A DNA stretch of 64,000 bases from SAR92 clade bacterium H455 (lineage in GTDB: Bacteria; Pseudomonadota; Gammaproteobacteria; Pseudomonadales; Porticoccaceae). The notes under the pieces were generated by a model. It was not told the origin of the DNA, made no database searches, and was given only the letters and a program-made list of their open reading frames with translations. Location: NCBI GenBank assembly GCA_024802545.1, contig CP103416.1, positions 62,001 through 126,000 of the forward strand, given 5' to 3'. Shown in pieces: positions 26,990 to 35,833 of the stretch. The position numbers and the translations under genes are program-made. How positions within the stretch are numbered: the stretch's first letter is position 1; the number at the start of each line of letters is the position of its first letter.

Positions 26990-27237
26990 AAATCTCCCCC
27001 GAGATATTGGAATTGTGGGATGTTTTTTTTGCTGTTTTTAAGGCCTTTTATTTTAGCCACTTAGCACCTTAACACAGGATTTTTAGAGAACCTACTTTTT
27101 AGTTTTAACTGTTCCTGATGAATCGTACTGCAGAGTGGCGCTTTATAATTGCGGGGGCTTAGACCAGCCAGAATGACTGCATGGCAAAGATAGACTGTAT
27201 ACTCGGTGTGATAAAGCTAGAGCCTAGGAGAACTAAC
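26990..27237. other. Divergent region between the TonB receptor and the GFA-like gene
   Basis: About 248 bp contain the leader of the receptor gene (leftwards) and of the GFA-like gene (rightwards). I see no clear Fur-type palindrome, riboswitch or terminator. An in-frame extension of the GFA-like ORF to 27181 is not supported by homology. Confidence 0.35.
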
Positions 27238-27636
27238 ATGCCTGAACTAAAGATCCATCAAGGCGCCTGTCATTGCGGCGCGGTCAAATTTGAAATTGAC
27301 GCCCCCAGTCAGCTGCATGCTCACGCCTGCAACTGTTCGATCTGCTATATGAGTGGCGGTGATCAGATGATTGTTCCGGCATCTAAGTTTCGACTGCTCT
27401 GCGGCGAAGATGCTATTACGACCTATACCTTTAATACAGGTGCCGCTCAGCACACATTTTGCAAACACTGCGGCATCAAGCCCTTTTACACGCCGCGCTC
27501 TAATCCGGATGGCTTTAGTGTCAACCTGCGCTGTCTCGACCGCGCCCATGTTGAGTCTATAATAGTAGATGTATTTGACGGTCAGAACTGGGAACAGAAT
27601 GCTGGGACTCTGGCGCACCTGTCTCGTGAAGACTAA
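27238..27636 (+). CDS. GFA domain protein (Gfa-like zinc enzyme fold)
   Basis: A 132-residue protein of the glutathione-dependent formaldehyde-activating (GFA)/CENP-V family. Zinc-binding Cys residues appear in GACHCGAVKFEI, AHACNCSICYMSGG and HTFCKHCGIKPFYTPRSNP, the canonical pattern. Despite the family name, many members are not formaldehyde-active, so the substrate is unknown. The ATG at 27238 has AGGAG upstream (27226-27230). It is followed after 60 bp by the LplT-like gene in the same direction. Confidence 0.92.
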   Translation: MPELKIHQGACHCGAVKFEIDAPSQLHAHACNCSICYMSGGDQMIVPASKFRLLCGEDAITTYTFNTGAAQHTFCKHCGIKPFYTPRSNPDGFSVNLRCLDRAHVESIIVDVFDGQNWEQNAGTLAHLSRED

Positions 27637-27696
27637 TAGTAGTATGCTGGCCGCAGACGTCATCCACCTCAAAACAATAATAAACAGGGTATAACT

Positions 27697-29031
27697 GTGA
27701 ATAAACAACAGGGTCAGTTCTATCTGTTTGGCCAAAAGCGTTTTCTGCCCTTCTTTATTACTCAGTTTCTCGGTGCACTGAATGACAATCTATTTAAAAA
27801 TGCGCTGCTGGTGATTATTGTTAGCAGCGGCATCTCCGCTTCTGATAGCAACACTAACTTCCTCACCAATTTGGCCGCCGGCCTGTTTATCCTGCCGTTC
27901 TTTTTATTCTCCACCACTGCTGGCCAGCTGGCAGACAAATGCGACAAGGCTTGGCTGATAAGGCGGATTAAGTTCGCCGAAATTCTGATTATGCTCACCG
28001 GCAGCTATGCCCTTTACAGCAGCAATATTAACTTGATGCTCGGGGTATTATTTTTACTCGGCGTGCAGTCGGCGTTTTTTGGGCCGATTAAGTATTCGAT
28101 TATTCCCCAGCATCTGGCCACTGAAGAACTGATGGCGGGCAATGCCCAGGTGGGCATGGGCACCTTCACCTCAATTTTGATTGGCACCTTATTGGGCGCC
28201 TGGCTGGTCAGCTACGAGGGTGGCACGCTGTTGGTTGGCGCTACCGCGATGATGCTGGCCTTCATCGGCTGGCGCGCCAGCTGTGCAATTCCCGATGCGC
28301 CATCAGAAGGTGGCGACATTCGCATAAGCCTCAACCCGATTGCCGACGCGGTGCGCAATATTCGTTTGGCGCGTAACAATATGACGGTGTTCTACTGCAT
28401 TATGGGCATATCCTGGTTTTGGTTATTTGGCGGCAGCTTTTTAACTCAGGTGCCCAATTTTGCCGTGGCCGTGCTGCAGGGCCATGCCACTTTAATATCA
28501 GTGCTTTTAGGCGCCTTTATTGTGGGTGTAGCCATTGGCTCACTGCTCTGCGCTAAAATATCTGGCCCTCAGGTTGAACCGGGGTTGATTCCCTTTGGCG
28601 CCATTGGCTTAACCCTGTTTAGTGCCGATCTGTTTTTTGCCTCAACCAGTTATCAGCTGGCCAATGCTGCAATAAGTGCAGTGATGCCCGTGCAATTTTT
28701 CAGCCTCAGTGGCGGGCTGAGGATATTTGTCGACCTGATGGCCATCGGTATGTTTGGCGGCATGTTTATCGTGCCTTTATATGCCATGGTGCAATCCCGC
28801 ACCGAGAGCCATAAGCGGGCGCGAGTGATAGCTGCCAACAATGTGTTTAATGCCCTCTTTATGGTTTCCGGCGCATTAATGGGTATTGTTTGCCTGAGTA
28901 TTGTGCAGATGAGCATCCCGCAATTTTTTGCCCTGATGTCGGGGGCCAATTTGCTATTCTTAGTGCTATTGGTTTGGCGAGTGCCCGAATTCAAGCTTCG
29001 TTTTTTGGCTTGGATAACGAATAATCGATAG
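27697..29031 (+). CDS. Major facilitator superfamily transporter, LplT-like
   Basis: A 444-residue membrane protein with about 12 hydrophobic segments. The N-terminus FLPFFITQFLGALNDNLFKNALLV, then AGLFILPFFLFSTTAGQLADK and FFGPIKYSIIPQHL, are typical of LplT, which flips lysophospholipids across the inner membrane. In many gammaproteobacteria this carrier is fused to or sits next to the acyltransferase/acyl-ACP synthetase Aas; neither is seen here. The start is GTG at 27697. Function as a lysophospholipid carrier is inferred from the family. Confidence 0.88.
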   Translation: MNKQQGQFYLFGQKRFLPFFITQFLGALNDNLFKNALLVIIVSSGISASDSNTNFLTNLAAGLFILPFFLFSTTAGQLADKCDKAWLIRRIKFAEILIMLTGSYALYSSNINLMLGVLFLLGVQSAFFGPIKYSIIPQHLATEELMAGNAQVGMGTFTSILIGTLLGAWLVSYEGGTLLVGATAMMLAFIGWRASCAIPDAPSEGGDIRISLNPIADAVRNIRLARNNMTVFYCIMGISWFWLFGGSFLTQVPNFAVAVLQGHATLISVLLGAFIVGVAIGSLLCAKISGPQVEPGLIPFGAIGLTLFSADLFFASTSYQLANAAISAVMPVQFFSLSGGLRIFVDLMAIGMFGGMFIVPLYAMVQSRTESHKRARVIAANNVFNALFMVSGALMGIVCLSIVQMSIPQFFALMSGANLLFLVLLVWRVPEFKLRFLAWITNNR

Positions 29032-29113
29032 CGTGCTAAACAGTAAAATAGTTAGAGGCCAAACTCTTCGCCGATTAATGCGAGAGAAAAATAATTAAGC
29101 TAGGAATTAAACA

Positions 29114-30397
29114 ATGCAACTCTCATCAAAAATACTTCTCGGCATGGCCCTTGGTATTGCCGTTGGTCTGATACTCAATATGATCAGCGATGGCAGTGGT
29201 CCCGGACCATTAACCGCCTGGGTGGTGGAATATGTATTTGATGTGGTCGGGCGTATCTTTATTGCCTCACTGAAGCTGTTGGTAGTGCCTCTGGTGTTTG
29301 TCTCACTGGTCTGTGGTTCTGCGGCTATGGGTGAAAACGTCAAGATGGGGCGCATCGCCCTTAAGACCTTGGCCCTCTATCTGCTTACTACCGCAGTGGC
29401 GATCACTATTGCCCTGACTCTGGCCAACATTATTAACCCAGGTGTGGGCATAGATACCTCTGTAACCGCCAGTTATGTCGCAGCGACTCCCCCGGCCTTT
29501 AAAGAAGTATTGATTGGTATATTCCCTACCAACCCAATCCAAGCCATGTCTGACGGCAATATGCTACAAATTATTGTCTTCGCTATTTTGGTGGGTGTGG
29601 CCATCACACAGGCTGGCACTGCAGGAAAATCTACCCTAGTGGGCTTCCAGACGTTTAACGAAGTGATTATGCGCATGGTCACTATCCTGATGCACTTGGC
29701 ACCCTTTGGTGTCTTCTGCTTGCTGGCTAAGCTCTTTACCCAAGAGGGCTTCACCGCGATCTTTAATCTGGCACTCTACTTTATGACTGTCACCCTGGTT
29801 TTACTGATCCATGCAGGGGTGGTCTACACCAGTATTTTCAGTTTCTTTACCCGCTTAAATCCCCTGACCTTAATCAAGAATATGCGCCCGGCCATGCTCT
29901 TTGCTTTCAGTACTTCATCGAGTAATGCCACCATGCCAATCACCCTAAATGTGCTTGAAAAGCGCGTTGGTGTGGATAATTCTATCGCCTCCTTCACAGT
30001 GCCATTGGGCGCCACCATCAATATGGATGGCACTGCGATTATGCAGGGTGTGGCGACCGTGTTTATCGCCCAAGCCTATGGTCTGGATCTGGGTATGACT
30101 GAGTATCTTGCGGTGATTGCCACGGCAACTCTCGCCTCAGTGGGTACCGCAGGTGTGCCGGGAGTAGGTTTGATTATGCTGTCAATGGTCCTGCAGCAAG
30201 TGGGTTTACCTGTGGAAGGTATTGGCTTGATCATCGGTGTCGACCGCCTGTTAGATATGATGCGCACCGTAGTCAACGTTACCGGCGATGGCATGGTCAC
30301 TAGCGTAGTGGCGAAAAGTGAGGGGTTACTCAATGAAGATATCTTCAATGAAGTCTCGGATCGCGATGAGTACAGTAGCCCACAGCAGAATAGCTAG
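29114..30397 (+). CDS. Dicarboxylate/amino acid:cation symporter (DAACS family)
   Basis: A 427-residue sodium- or proton-coupled carrier. The two hairpin signatures are present: AFSTSSSNATMPITLNVLEKR (Ser-rich HP1 region) and GATINMDGTAIMQGVATVFIAQAYG (NMDGT in TM7), plus GTAGVPGVGLIMLSMVL near HP2 and the TM8 motif DRLLDMMRTVVNVTGD. These match the GltP/GltT/DctA group; the substrate is probably glutamate, aspartate or a C4 acid. It stands 82 bp after the LplT-like gene. Confidence 0.95.
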   Translation: MQLSSKILLGMALGIAVGLILNMISDGSGPGPLTAWVVEYVFDVVGRIFIASLKLLVVPLVFVSLVCGSAAMGENVKMGRIALKTLALYLLTTAVAITIALTLANIINPGVGIDTSVTASYVAATPPAFKEVLIGIFPTNPIQAMSDGNMLQIIVFAILVGVAITQAGTAGKSTLVGFQTFNEVIMRMVTILMHLAPFGVFCLLAKLFTQEGFTAIFNLALYFMTVTLVLLIHAGVVYTSIFSFFTRLNPLTLIKNMRPAMLFAFSTSSSNATMPITLNVLEKRVGVDNSIASFTVPLGATINMDGTAIMQGVATVFIAQAYGLDLGMTEYLAVIATATLASVGTAGVPGVGLIMLSMVLQQVGLPVEGIGLIIGVDRLLDMMRTVVNVTGDGMVTSVVAKSEGLLNEDIFNEVSDRDEYSSPQQNS

Positions 30398-30534
30398 CAT
30401 CCAGCTAATTGGTCAGCGCGTATAAAACTGTGTTGTGCGGTTGCTGTCTCGAGTCGCAACCGTCACCTAATCTGCTTCCACAGCGTTGTTGAGCGCTTAA
30501 GGCGAAACTCTCGTCATGATATATAGGTCTGTAA

Positions 30535-31719
30535 ATGCCATTGTTTAACCGCCAAGGGAAAATAACCGTTGCCATACTGGTGGCGGGAATCTTATTTATT
30601 GTCGGCGTTGCAACCCTCAAACCTAAGCCCGAAAAAGTTAAGCGCCTGCCACCGCCGCTCCTGCTGGTTGAGGTAATTGACGCTGCGCCGCAAACTCTGC
30701 GCCCAACCATTTCGTCTCAGGGCACTGTCGCACCGAGACGGGAAATCGATCTGGTATCTCAGGTGGCAGGCAAGGTAGTTGCGGTTGATCAGAACTATGC
30801 CAATGGCGGCTTTTTTCGGCAGGGAGACAACTTAATCCAGCTGGAATCGAGCGATTATCAGTTTGCCGTGATCCGCGCCAAAGCGCAGGTGGCCAAAGCC
30901 GAAGAGCAGGTCGCTGTGGAAAAAGGCCGCTCACGTCAGGCCAAACGGGAATGGCGCGATCTTGGGGACAATACTGCCAATGCATTGTTCTTGCGTGCGC
31001 CACAGTTAGCATCTGCCGAAGCCGCTCTTGAATCAGCCCGCGCCGATCTCGACAAAGCCAATCTCGACCTCAGCCGCACAACCATCGTAACGCCATTTCA
31101 GGGACGTATCAGGCAGACCTTTGTCGACCTTGGTCAATACATTACTCCGGGAACTCGGATCGCTAAACTATACAGCACCGATGTAGTGGAAGTGCGCCTG
31201 CCTCTAAGCGATCGCCAGGCAGCTCTGATTGATCTGCCGGTTAACTTTGAAGATGCTCGCAGCACAAACTATCCAGACGTGGTGATACAGCGACATGTCG
31301 GCGGCAAGACCTATAAGTGGCAGGGCAAAATTGTTCGCACCGAGGCCTCTATCGATATCCAGAGCCGTATGACTTATGCCGTGGCGGAAGTGCAAAACCC
31401 CTTTAAAACCGATCCCAATAGTGATCGACCGCCGCTTAGTATCGGGCTGTTTGTCGAGGCCGAGATTACTGGCCGGCAGATAACCAATGCGCTTGAACTG
31501 CAGAAGAGCATTATTTATCGCGGCAATGAAATATTGGTGCTAAACGACAATGACGAAATCAGCTTTGTCACTCTGTCGTTGGTGCAGTCGGACACTGACT
31601 CAGTGGTAACCACCAGCATTCAACCCGGCACCCGTATAGTCGGTACCCGCATTGCATTGCCCGTACCGGGCATGCGCGTGGACACCAGCTCTCAATCAAA
31701 CAGCGCTGACCCCTTGTGA
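30535..31719 (+). CDS. RND efflux system periplasmic adaptor (membrane fusion protein)
   Basis: A 394-residue HlyD/AcrA-type adaptor. The N-terminal membrane anchor is IAVAILVAGILFIVG-like (residues 9-25). A lipoyl-type segment with VAPRREIDLVSQVAGKVVAV is followed by an alpha-hairpin (residues about 115-180) and a second lipoyl half with TTIVTPFQGRIRQTFVDLGQYITPGT. It links the inner-membrane pump to an outer-membrane channel; no TolC-like gene follows. Its TGA overlaps the GTG start of the permease. Confidence 0.93.
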   Translation: MPLFNRQGKITVAILVAGILFIVGVATLKPKPEKVKRLPPPLLLVEVIDAAPQTLRPTISSQGTVAPRREIDLVSQVAGKVVAVDQNYANGGFFRQGDNLIQLESSDYQFAVIRAKAQVAKAEEQVAVEKGRSRQAKREWRDLGDNTANALFLRAPQLASAEAALESARADLDKANLDLSRTTIVTPFQGRIRQTFVDLGQYITPGTRIAKLYSTDVVEVRLPLSDRQAALIDLPVNFEDARSTNYPDVVIQRHVGGKTYKWQGKIVRTEASIDIQSRMTYAVAEVQNPFKTDPNSDRPPLSIGLFVEAEITGRQITNALELQKSIIYRGNEILVLNDNDEISFVTLSLVQSDTDSVVTTSIQPGTRIVGTRIALPVPGMRVDTSSQSNSADPL

Positions 31720-34700
31720 ACGGTTCCATAGCCTGGTTTGTACGCAACCCAATAGCGGCAAATCTGCTGATGCTGCTGATCTTGGCCTCAGGCATTATCG
31801 GTAGCTTGGGCATGGGTAAGGAAGTATTCCCCTCCACCGGTATCAACCTGATCAATATCTCCATGCCCTATCCCGGCGCTGGGCCGCGGGAAGTGGAAGA
31901 GCAGATCGTGGTGCGTATTGAAGAGGCTATCTATACACTAGAAGGTATCAAGCATATTCGCAGTCAGGCGCGTCAGAGCAGCGGCAAGGTCACCGTTGAA
32001 GTCGCCGACGGCTATGATATGACTAAAATGATTAATGATATCAAGGCCCGGGTAGATTCGATTATCACCTTCCCCAGCGATGCCGAACGTGCGGTGATCA
32101 GTGAGCAGAAGATGCGTGATGAGGTGATTCGCGTAGCCCTGTTCGGAGATGCTGGAGAGGCGGTACTGAGAGAATACGGCCAGCGTATTCGCGATGATTT
32201 GGCCGCCCTGCCCGATGTAGATTTTGTCGAGCTCTGGGGTGTGCGAAAGCCGCAGATCGATATAGAGTTATCGGAAATGAATATGCGTCGTTACGCTATT
32301 TCATTTAACGATGTGGTCAGTGCAGTGCGCCAGTCTTCCCTAAATTTACCCGCCGGTACCATTCGCGCGAATAGCGGTGATATACAGATTCAGACCCGCG
32401 GTCAGGCCTATTACGAAGAGGACTTTAAGCAGATTGTTGTTTCCAGTCGCGCTGATGGGACTGAAATTAAAATTGAAGATGTGGCCACTGTGATCGATGG
32501 CTTTGAAGAGCGCAATCTGCGCACTAGGTTCAATGGTGCAAACGCCATTTTCCTCGGTGTGCGGGTGGGTAATAATCCTAATGTGGTCGCCACTACTGCT
32601 GCGGTGAAAGACTATGTTAATGCTGGCTCGAGCTTTCTACCGCCAGGCCTGCAGCTGCAAACCTGGAAAGACTTCTCGAATATGTTTTCTGGGCGTCTGG
32701 CGCTGCTGTCGAAGAATGCCTTCGGTGGATTGATACTGGTGTTTGTGGTGCTGATGCTATTTCTGCGTCCGCAGCTGGCATTTTGGGTGGCTGTTGGTAT
32801 AGCCATCGCCTATATGGGTGCACTGTGGATCTTGCCGAGTATTGGCCTGACTCTAAATATGCTGTCGATGTTTTCGTTCCTGTTGATTCTTGGCATTATT
32901 GTCGACGACGCGATTATTGTTGGCGAAAGTATCTACCGCCATCAACAGCTCGGCTATGACGGAGACACAGCGGCGCGAATGGGTGCCCAGGCGGTTTCCA
33001 AGCCGGTGCTGTTAGCCGTGGTGAGCACAATGATTGTGTTTTTGCCGATGCTGTTTTTACCTGGTATGTGGCCTAAATTTCTCTGGGCGATCCCGGCGGT
33101 AACTCTGGTTGCTCTGTCTTTCTCACTGATCGAATCCTTTTGGATCCTGCCATCCCATCTGGCCAAGATGAAACCTGAAAAACCCGCGACCACCAAGATC
33201 GGCATAGCCGTTCGCAACATCAGGAAAAGCTTTGCCGATGGACTGGTCAGTTTTGCTCAGAATACCTACAGCCCCTTCTTGCAGAAGGCTCTAGATTGGC
33301 GGGCCCTGACTCTGATTGGATTTTGTCTGGCCTTCGTACTCTCGATCACATTGATCAGCGCCGGCTATATCAAGCAACGCTTTATGCCCGATGTGCCCTC
33401 GGACTTTATCTCTATGCGCATTGAAATGCCGGACGGCTATTCTGCCGAAGGCAAGGCGGAAATTACCCAGAGAGCAGAGCGCGCAGCCAAATTATTGGCC
33501 AGTGACCCGGCCATCAAATCGCAAATCGCTACAGACAACCTGGTCGCCAATCAGCTGTCATTTATGTACGGCGATACTATCCGCTTGATGCTTGAACTGC
33601 AGCCGGATATGAGTGGCCAGGTGAGCCCGACACTGGTGGGCGAGCGCTGGCAGCAGCTGATTGGCGAGATACCCCAGGCCAAGACCTTTAATGTGGATGC
33701 CTCTGCGGCAGGTCCCGGCAATGGTGAACGCATCACCGGGGTGCTGACCTCGAACAATCTCGATCAGCTCACCGCCGCGGCACAGTTTCTTAAGCAGCGT
33801 ATGCGTGATATTCCCGGTGCGCGAAATATCCGCGACGATATTCATTCTGGACGCTCTGATATTGATATCAATCTGCTTCCCTACGGCAACAACTTTGGCA
33901 TAGGACTAGCCGATGTTGCCCGCCAGGTGCGCCATGGTTTTTACGGCGCCGAAGCTCAGCGTGTGCCCAGGGGCCGCGATGATGTTCGAGTTATGGTGCG
34001 CTACCCAAAGCGGGATCGCTCTCAAGTGGACAGTCTCGATAACATGCGTATTCGCACCCCCAATGGTGCAGAAGTACCGTTTTACTCTATTGCCGAGACC
34101 TCTTATGTGCCCGGCTACACACGCATTAATCGGCAGGATCGCCAGCGCAGCGTCAAAGTGTCCGCGCGACCCACGGCAAATAAATTAACTGTTGATGAAA
34201 TGGCGCAGATTCTGTTTGGCGAGATCGGCCCTGAGTTACAGCGACTCTATCCTGAAGTGGTGCTTAATAAAGATGAACAGCTCGCCGAGCAGGATGAATT
34301 CTTTGCCACGGCCGCCAAGTTATTTGTTCTCGCCCTGGGAATGATTTACATACTGATGGCAGTGGAATTCAAATCCTATTTAAAACCTTTAGGGGTTTTG
34401 TCTGCAGTGCCTTTCGGCATGATGGGCGCAGTGTTTGGGCACCTTATTATGGGGCTAAACTTTAGTGTTCTGTCTTATCTCGGTGTGCTGGCAGCCTCGG
34501 GGGTGGTGGTCAATGACAACCTGGTTTTAATCGATCGCATCAATCAGCTGCGCGCCGAGGGTCTGGTGGTTAAAGAGGCGCTGGTGCGCGCCGGGCAAGA
34601 GCGTTTTCGACCGATTGTCCTAACCTCGCTGACAACATTTATTGGATTGGCCCCGATACTCTTAGAAACGAGCATGCAGGCGCGCTTCCTGATTCCAATG

Positions 34701-34853
34701 ATTGCCTCTCTGGCATTTGGTGTGCTGTTTGCGACCGTTGTGACACTGGTCTTTGTGCCCTGTCTCTATCTCTCAGGGGCAAATTTAAATGCCCGCTGGG
34801 AGAAGAAGATGCTGCAGCCAACTGAAAATTCACACGCCAAGGGCGGCACCTAA
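31716..34853 (+). CDS. RND family efflux permease (AcrB/MexB-like superfamily)
   Basis: A 1045-residue inner-membrane proton-driven pump. The first membrane segment holds NPIAANLLMLLILASG, and the periplasmic porter loop begins INISMPYPGAGPREVEEQIV. TM4 with the proton-relay Asp pair is seen as LILGIIVDDAIIVGESIY, and a second half shows GVLAASGVVVNDNLVLIDRINQLRAEG. The length and two-fold pattern are typical. The substrate is unknown. It starts with GTG at 31716, coupled to the adaptor gene. The downstream gene is convergent. Confidence 0.95.
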   Translation: MNGSIAWFVRNPIAANLLMLLILASGIIGSLGMGKEVFPSTGINLINISMPYPGAGPREVEEQIVVRIEEAIYTLEGIKHIRSQARQSSGKVTVEVADGYDMTKMINDIKARVDSIITFPSDAERAVISEQKMRDEVIRVALFGDAGEAVLREYGQRIRDDLAALPDVDFVELWGVRKPQIDIELSEMNMRRYAISFNDVVSAVRQSSLNLPAGTIRANSGDIQIQTRGQAYYEEDFKQIVVSSRADGTEIKIEDVATVIDGFEERNLRTRFNGANAIFLGVRVGNNPNVVATTAAVKDYVNAGSSFLPPGLQLQTWKDFSNMFSGRLALLSKNAFGGLILVFVVLMLFLRPQLAFWVAVGIAIAYMGALWILPSIGLTLNMLSMFSFLLILGIIVDDAIIVGESIYRHQQLGYDGDTAARMGAQAVSKPVLLAVVSTMIVFLPMLFLPGMWPKFLWAIPAVTLVALSFSLIESFWILPSHLAKMKPEKPATTKIGIAVRNIRKSFADGLVSFAQNTYSPFLQKALDWRALTLIGFCLAFVLSITLISAGYIKQRFMPDVPSDFISMRIEMPDGYSAEGKAEITQRAERAAKLLASDPAIKSQIATDNLVANQLSFMYGDTIRLMLELQPDMSGQVSPTLVGERWQQLIGEIPQAKTFNVDASAAGPGNGERITGVLTSNNLDQLTAAAQFLKQRMRDIPGARNIRDDIHSGRSDIDINLLPYGNNFGIGLADVARQVRHGFYGAEAQRVPRGRDDVRVMVRYPKRDRSQVDSLDNMRIRTPNGAEVPFYSIAETSYVPGYTRINRQDRQRSVKVSARPTANKLTVDEMAQILFGEIGPELQRLYPEVVLNKDEQLAEQDEFFATAAKLFVLALGMIYILMAVEFKSYLKPLGVLSAVPFGMMGAVFGHLIMGLNFSVLSYLGVLAASGVVVNDNLVLIDRINQLRAEGLVVKEALVRAGQERFRPIVLTSLTTFIGLAPILLETSMQARFLIPMIASLAFGVLFATVVTLVFVPCLYLSGANLNARWEKKMLQPTENSHAKGGT

Positions 34854-34887
34854 GTCATCGCGCCTGTTGGTATTACAAATTCAGGAT

Positions 34888-35472
34888 CTAATAGTACGCG
34901 GTAGGAGTGGTAGTCAGAACCATAGGTGAGCTGACCTCTTCTCGCTTGACCACGCCACAGAGCTGTTCTACCAGCTCAAGAGCGAAGTCCAGAGCAGTGC
35001 CCGGCCCCTGACTGGTGATGCAGTTGCCATCCACAACGACCCGGGCGGCGCCATCCACCTCTTTGGCTTCGAGTGATTTCTGAAAACTTGGGTGACAAGT
35101 GGCTGTTTTATCCAGCAACAACCCTTTCGATGCCAGCACCAGTGCTGGCGCCGCACAGATTCCAGCAAACAACTTGTTCTGAGCTGCCTGGTCACGCAGT
35201 AAGGCATCCAACACTGGGTTTTCGGCAAGGTGTTCTGAGCCGGGCAGTCCACCGGGCACGGCGATTAAATCGTAATGCTTTTTCGCGCAGGCATCTAACA
35301 TCACATCGGCGACAATATTAGTTCCTCTGGAGGCGCAGATTTGCAACTGATCGCCACTGCTGGCACTGGCCACAGTGACCTCGACTGCGGCCCTGCGAAG
35401 CACGTCAATAATGGTTACCAGCTCAATTTCTTCGCTTCCCTCGGCGATGGGAATAAGTGCGCTTTTATTCAT
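34888..35472 (-). CDS. DJ-1 family protein, YajL-like
   Basis: A 194-residue DJ-1/ThiJ protein. The oxidisable Cys is C106 in LFAGICAAPALVLAS, matching DJ-1 numbering, with Glu in IAEGSEEIELVTIIDVLRRA (residues 9-28) and AVPGGLPGSEHL. Members protect against oxidative or carbonyl stress, and YajL is reported as a covalent chaperone. The C-terminus (SSPMVLTTTPTAYY) is a short extension. It is divergent from the 90-residue ORF and gshA, 74 bp away, suggesting shared redox control, though that is inference. Confidence 0.92.
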   Translation of the reverse strand: MNKSALIPIAEGSEEIELVTIIDVLRRAAVEVTVASASSGDQLQICASRGTNIVADVMLDACAKKHYDLIAVPGGLPGSEHLAENPVLDALLRDQAAQNKLFAGICAAPALVLASKGLLLDKTATCHPSFQKSLEAKEVDGAARVVVDGNCITSQGPGTALDFALELVEQLCGVVKREEVSSPMVLTTTPTAYY

Positions 35473-35546
35473 AGTTTGTCCTTTTTATCCTTTGACTACA
35501 TAAGTTACACTGTGGCGCAAATTATTCTAACTGTCACGGATTTGGC

Positions 35547-35819
35547 ATGAAAATTTTCATAATAAAAAGTCATGATGGAAGCATATTAGGCAAAGATCTT
35601 GAATGGACTGACGGCACTAATGCCAACCTGATCTTTACTGCGCAGCACCGCGATATTGCCCTAAATCAGCTAATCGAATTAAACGCCAAAAATATCCATT
35701 TGCGAGCTGAAATTGTGGCGTGCGACGCGGATAAAAAAGGCCGCCCGACACTTGTGCTCGATGACACAGCTCGACTCTCCGAGGCTCCAGCTAATACCGA
35801 CCAAGTCAGTGCGGCCTAA
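35547..35819 (+). CDS. Small hypothetical protein upstream of gshA
   Basis: A 90-residue protein (MKIFIIKSHDGSILGKDLEW) with no family I recognise. Composition is balanced, with a predicted mixed alpha/beta content, no signal peptide and no membrane segment. The ATG at 35547 has GGAT upstream. It ends 14 bp before the GTG of gshA on the same strand, so it is likely co-transcribed. The close spacing to gshA argues that the ORF is real; function unknown. Confidence 0.6.
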   Translation: MKIFIIKSHDGSILGKDLEWTDGTNANLIFTAQHRDIALNQLIELNAKNIHLRAEIVACDADKKGRPTLVLDDTARLSEAPANTDQVSAA

Positions 35820-35833
35820 ACAGGAGCCTTTGC

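Noticed and set aside
27247-27735. 162-residue reverse-strand ORF over the GFA-like gene
   Set aside because: It lies opposite a clear GFA domain with Cys motifs and has no start support or homology.
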